Below, piece after piece: positions 19,006 through 21,607 of a DNA stretch of 21,607 nucleotides. Source of the DNA: Sulfuricella sp. (GTDB lineage Bacteria; Pseudomonadota; Gammaproteobacteria; Burkholderiales; Sulfuricellaceae). The position numbers and the translations under genes are program-made. The stretch covers positions 1 through 21,607 of the forward strand of contig JAIOJM010000224.1 in the NCBI GenBank assembly GCA_019911785.1, in the 5' to 3' direction. The notes beneath the pieces are model-generated. The model was not told where the DNA came from. It did no database searches and saw only the letters and a list, made by a program, of their open reading frames with translations. The stretch's first letter is position 1. Every line of letters starts with the position of its first letter.

Positions 19006-19124
19006 TTACCACGAATTACACGAATTTTCACGAATGAACACGAATAAAAAACTTGAAAATTGCGATTGTATCTGCCTGTTTTTATTCGTGTCGATTCGTG
19101 TTCATTCGTGTCATTCGTGGTGAA
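19006..19124. repeat. Fold-back element 5 (CACGAAT family) overlapping the pcnB stop
   Basis: The left arm has four exact CACGAAT units starting at 19010, 19019, 19029 and 19039 (9, 10, 10). The right arm has four ATTCGTG units at 19084, 19094, 19104 and 19113 (10, 10, 9), the exact mirror. The core is about 35 nt. The pcnB stop codon (19111-19113) and its last His-His-Glu codons lie in the right arm. Confidence 0.94.
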
Positions 19125-20478
19125 TGGGTTGATCTTCTCCAGCCGCCACGGCAGCCTTGGGCTTGCGGCGCCGCCGTTTCTTGGCGGCGGGGGCTTCGTC
19201 CTTGATCAGCATCCGGCCGCGCTCGTCGTCGCCGGCATCCTGGAAATCCTCCCACCAGCGGCCGACCTCGGCATCGACCTCGCCGCTTTCGCAGCGCATC
19301 ATCAGGAAATCGAAGGCGGCGCGGAAGCGCGGGTGTTCGAGCAGGCGGAACGGACGCTGGCCGGCGCGCTGCAGGAAGCGCGGCTGCATCGTCCAGATTT
19401 CCTTCATCACCGCATCGTAGCGATGGGGAATCGCCAGTTTCTCGCTCTGTGCCGCCAAAACCACGTCCATCGCCAGAAACAGCGCCGGCACCGGCTTTTC
19501 CCCTTCGGCCTGGGATTGCTGCCAGGCAACCAGCACTTCGTGCCAGAGCAGGGCCGCGAACAGGTAGGCAGGCGAAACCGGCTTCCCCTCCAGGATGCGC
19601 TGGTCGGTCTTGGCCAGCGCCTGCATGACGAAACGCTCGCCCATCGGCTGTTCCAGGATCACGTCGAGCATCGGCAGCAGGCCATGATGCAGGCCCTTCT
19701 TGCGCAGCAACAGGATGCTTTGCACCGCATGGCCAGAAAACAGCAGCTTGAGCATTTCATCGAACAACCGCGCCGCAGGGACATCCTCCAGCAACTCAGC
19801 CAGCTCGCGGATCGGTTTGATCGCCGCCGGGTCCAGCTTCAGTCCGAGTTTGGCGGCAAAGCGCACGGCGCGCAGCATCCGCACCGGGTCCTCGCGGTAG
19901 CGCTTAGCCGGGTCGCCGATGATGCGCAGCACCCCGGCCTTGAGGTCGGCGACGCCGTTGTGGTAGTCCCAGATTTCCTGGCTGACGGGGTCGTAATACA
20001 GCGCATTGATCGTGAAATCGCGGCGCATCGCGTCCTCCACCTGGGAGCCGAACACGTTGTCGCGCAGGATGCGGCCGCTTTCCTGGTCGGTCTGGCGGTC
20101 ATCGCTGTCGTTGTTGGTGGCGACGGCGACGGTGCGGAAGGTGGAAACCTCGATGGTTTCCGGGCCGCACATCACATGGACGATGCGGAATCGCCGCCCG
20201 ATGATGCGGGAACGCCGGAACAGATTGCGCACCTCGTCCGGATCGGCATCGGTGGCCACGTCGAAATCCTTGGGTTCCCGGCCCAGCAGCAGGTCGCGCA
20301 CCGCGCCACCCACGACGAAGGCCTTGAAGCCCGCCTGCTGCAGCGCCTTCACCGTCTTCAGCGCGCACGGAGTGAGTTGATTGGCGGTGATACCGTGCGC
20401 CTTCAGCTTGAAGATGCGCGGTTCGCCATTCTTTGGTGATTTTTTCTGGAAAACGCGGCTGATAAGTTTACGGATCAT
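19111..20478 (-). CDS. pcnB: Poly(A) polymerase I
   Basis: PcnB adds poly(A) tails to RNA 3' ends and so promotes decay. The protein is 455 residues. The class II nucleotidyltransferase head has FVVGGAVRDLLLGREPKDFDVATDA (54-78) with catalytic Asp71 and Asp73; RRDFTINALYYD (152-163) and YREDPVRMLRAVRFAAKLG follow. The C-terminal Arg/Lys-rich tail (AAKKRRRRKPK) is a feature of PcnB and not of CCA-adding enzymes. The last residues, IHHE and the stop, are encoded by the fold-back element's right arm, so the natural terminus may have been changed by its insertion. The ATG at 20476-20478 gives the usual start MIRKLISRVF, though no Shine-Dalgarno is seen. Followed on the same strand by folK. Confidence 0.96.
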   Translation of the reverse strand: MIRKLISRVFQKKSPKNGEPRIFKLKAHGITANQLTPCALKTVKALQQAGFKAFVVGGAVRDLLLGREPKDFDVATDADPDEVRNLFRRSRIIGRRFRIVHVMCGPETIEVSTFRTVAVATNNDSDDRQTDQESGRILRDNVFGSQVEDAMRRDFTINALYYDPVSQEIWDYHNGVADLKAGVLRIIGDPAKRYREDPVRMLRAVRFAAKLGLKLDPAAIKPIRELAELLEDVPAARLFDEMLKLLFSGHAVQSILLLRKKGLHHGLLPMLDVILEQPMGERFVMQALAKTDQRILEGKPVSPAYLFAALLWHEVLVAWQQSQAEGEKPVPALFLAMDVVLAAQSEKLAIPHRYDAVMKEIWTMQPRFLQRAGQRPFRLLEHPRFRAAFDFLMMRCESGEVDAEVGRWWEDFQDAGDDERGRMLIKDEAPAAKKRRRRKPKAAVAAGEDQPIHHE

Positions 20479-20543
20479 GCTTTAGGAGATTTCGGAATAA
20501 TAGCTTGATGGGAACAAGGAAAAGGGTTCAACATAAAAAAACA

Positions 20544-20706
20544 TTGAACCGCGGAGGACGCAGAGGACGCGGAGGAGTTCAAAGGCTCATATCCTCGAGT
20601 GAATTGGCGGATAGTATGTGCCATTGCCTGTTTACCAGAACGAAATTTTTGCATAGATACATATCTCTTGCTTTTCCTCTGCGTCCTCCGCGTCCTCTGC
20701 GGTGAA
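20544..20706. repeat. Fold-back element 6 (GCRGAGGAC family)
   Basis: The left arm has 9-bp units GCGGAGGAC (20551), GCAGAGGAC (20560) and GCGGAGGA (20569). The right arm (about 20670-20706), in reverse complement, reads ATTCACCGCAGAGGACGCG then GAGGACGCAGAGGAAAAG, so the two arms differ at the A/G position of each unit. The core is about 90 nt. It lies 22 nt beyond the stop of the metallohydrolase gene and 65 bp upstream of pcnB. An open frame over it (NRGGRRGRGG-like) is spurious. Confidence 0.9.
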
Positions 20707-20728
20707 TAGCCGTTTTCAAATGCGATCC

Positions 20729-21607
20729 TTATTTGCCGAAATAAACTTCCTGTTCCATCTCGCGGTAAATGAAATTGGCATTTTTTTTATGGTTCTCATG
20801 GTAGAGCGGGGTTGCGTGCCAGTCTGCAAAATCGGATTGCCTCACCGCGCTTTCGAGGTCCTGCCCCGCCTCCACGGCGGCACGCATTTCATCGCGCAGC
20901 CGCTTGATGTAACTGTAAGTCTTTTCCACCATCGGGAACGGCGGCGTCTGGGCGCTGCCGTGACCCGGGATCATCAGCCGGGTATCCGGGAAAGTTTTCC
21001 GCATCCAGTCTATCGCTTCCAGGGCGGCGCCGGAATGGCCGTCGCCCATGAAAGTGGAACGATTATTGAAGGCGAGATCGGAAATCCACAGGATGCGGTC
21101 TTCCACCTGGTGCACCACGAGGTCGCCGAACGAATGGTGGTGGTCGGCATTATACACGGCGAAGGTTTTGCCGCCCAAAGTGAAATCGTAGTGGTTATAG
21201 ATCTCGCCGCCCACCAGGATGTCGGGCTTCACACCCTTGAACCCCTTCATGTCCGCGGCAAGGATGCGGCGGCGGAAGTCGACCGAAGCCGTCAGATTGT
21301 CGGAAGCGAGATAGTCCAGCGTGCCCACGTGGCCGACGATCCTGACGCCGGGAAGCTGCCGGAACGCCACCGCGCCGTAGGAATGGTCGGGATGGTTGTG
21401 GGTGAGGATCAGGTATCTGATCGGCTTGTCCGTCACCTTGCGCACCGTGGCGATCAGCCTCCGCCCCAGCTTGGGCGTTCCCAGGCTGTCGATCACCACC
21501 ACCCCCTCGTCGGTCACGACGAAGCCGGCGTTGCCGTTGAAGCCGCGGTTCTTACGGTCCACCTCGGCAATATTGCCATAGAGGAAATAAACGTCGGGAG
21601 CAATGCG
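20729..21607 (-). CDS. Metallo-beta-lactamase-fold hydrolase, quinoprotein-relay-like, cut by window edge
   Basis: The open frame continues to the right edge, so the true start is outside; at least 292 residues are visible. The zinc motif is HNHPDH (in ILTHNHPDHSYGAVAF), with further ligand candidates in GHVGT, the Asp in ILWISDLAF and the His in MIPGHG. The upstream visible part, IAPDVYFLYGNIAEVDRKNRGFNGNAGFVV, resembles proteins annotated as quinoprotein relay system zinc metallohydrolases and other SoxH-like enzymes. These are usually secreted, so a signal peptide is expected beyond the edge. The substrate is unknown. A GTG at 21562 is not a convincing start because conserved sequence precedes it. 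It lies upstream of pcnB on the same strand, but the spacer is mostly a fold-back element. Confidence 0.85.
   Translation of the reverse strand, partial: RIAPDVYFLYGNIAEVDRKNRGFNGNAGFVVTDEGVVVIDSLGTPKLGRRLIATVRKVTDKPIRYLILTHNHPDHSYGAVAFRQLPGVRIVGHVGTLDYLASDNLTASVDFRRRILAADMKGFKGVKPDILVGGEIYNHYDFTLGGKTFAVYNADHHHSFGDLVVHQVEDRILWISDLAFNNRSTFMGDGHSGAALEAIDWMRKTFPDTRLMIPGHGSAQTPPFPMVEKTYSYIKRLRDEMRAAVEAGQDLESAVRQSDFADWHATPLYHENHKKNANFIYREMEQEVYFGK

Noticed and set aside
19006..19124. CRISPR-like array because of regular short repeats
   Set aside because: Units are only 7 bp with 2-3 nt between them, arms are inverted, and there are no spacers or cas genes.
19060..20439. 459-codon plus-strand open frame across pcnB
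   Set aside because: Antisense to pcnB; its start lies in a fold-back element and no domain is recognisable.
20505..20705. Small protein over element 6 (NRGGRRGRGG)
   Set aside because: A repeat-derived spurious frame with both arms translated.

Overview
The window looks like chromosomal DNA from a GC-rich betaproteobacterium, most likely a Nitrosomonadales-type lineage (Sulfuricella/Gallionella-like). This is inferred from gene order (xseB-ispA-dxs next to folE2; queA-tgt-yajC-secD-secF; pcnB-folK-dgk-panB-panC-panD) and from protein sequences resembling beta/gammaproteobacterial families. I could run no database search, so the taxonomy is inference.

Layout. 1-3.6 kb, minus strand: the 5' end of folE2 (GTP cyclohydrolase IB, cut by the window edge), then dxs, ispA and xseB, an isoprenoid-precursor operon. 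3.8-5.7 kb, plus strand: an EamA-type transporter, a small SpoIIAA/STAS-like protein and a DUF2784-type membrane protein whose 3' end overlaps nfi (endonuclease V, minus). 6.4-7.7 kb: purB, divergent from nfi. 7.9-12.4 kb, minus: a two-helix membrane protein of unknown function, a DedA protein, secF, secD and yajC, followed upstream by tgt and queA (queuosine tRNA modification). 14.65 kb: tRNA-Leu(CAA), divergent from queA. 14.85-15.5 kb: a lower-GC two-gene module resembling a TumE-type toxin with an HVO_A0114-like winged-helix antitoxin. 15.6-20.5 kb, minus: pantothenate and folate genes panD, panC, panB, a deoxynucleoside kinase, folK, and pcnB. 20.7 kb to the end: a metallo-beta-lactamase-fold hydrolase, cut by the edge.

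The genes are mostly housekeeping. The unusual content is between them. Seven fold-back elements of about 100-165 bp fill intergenic spacers. Each consists of two inverted arms built from 3-4 copies of a 7-10 bp unit around a non-repeated core. They belong to four sequence families (units like CGCAAAG, CACGAAT, GCRGAGGAC and GTGAGGG). Two G-rich hairpin repeats, one GTGGGCAC hairpin and one GGAGCGGCG-type hairpin add to these. Nearly every element starts within 0-23 nt of a stop codon, several sit inside otherwise tight operons, one supplies the stop codon of pcnB, and another has been translated into the C-terminus of XseB. This collection of convergently designed but sequence-unrelated elements is the best candidate in the window for an under-described system.
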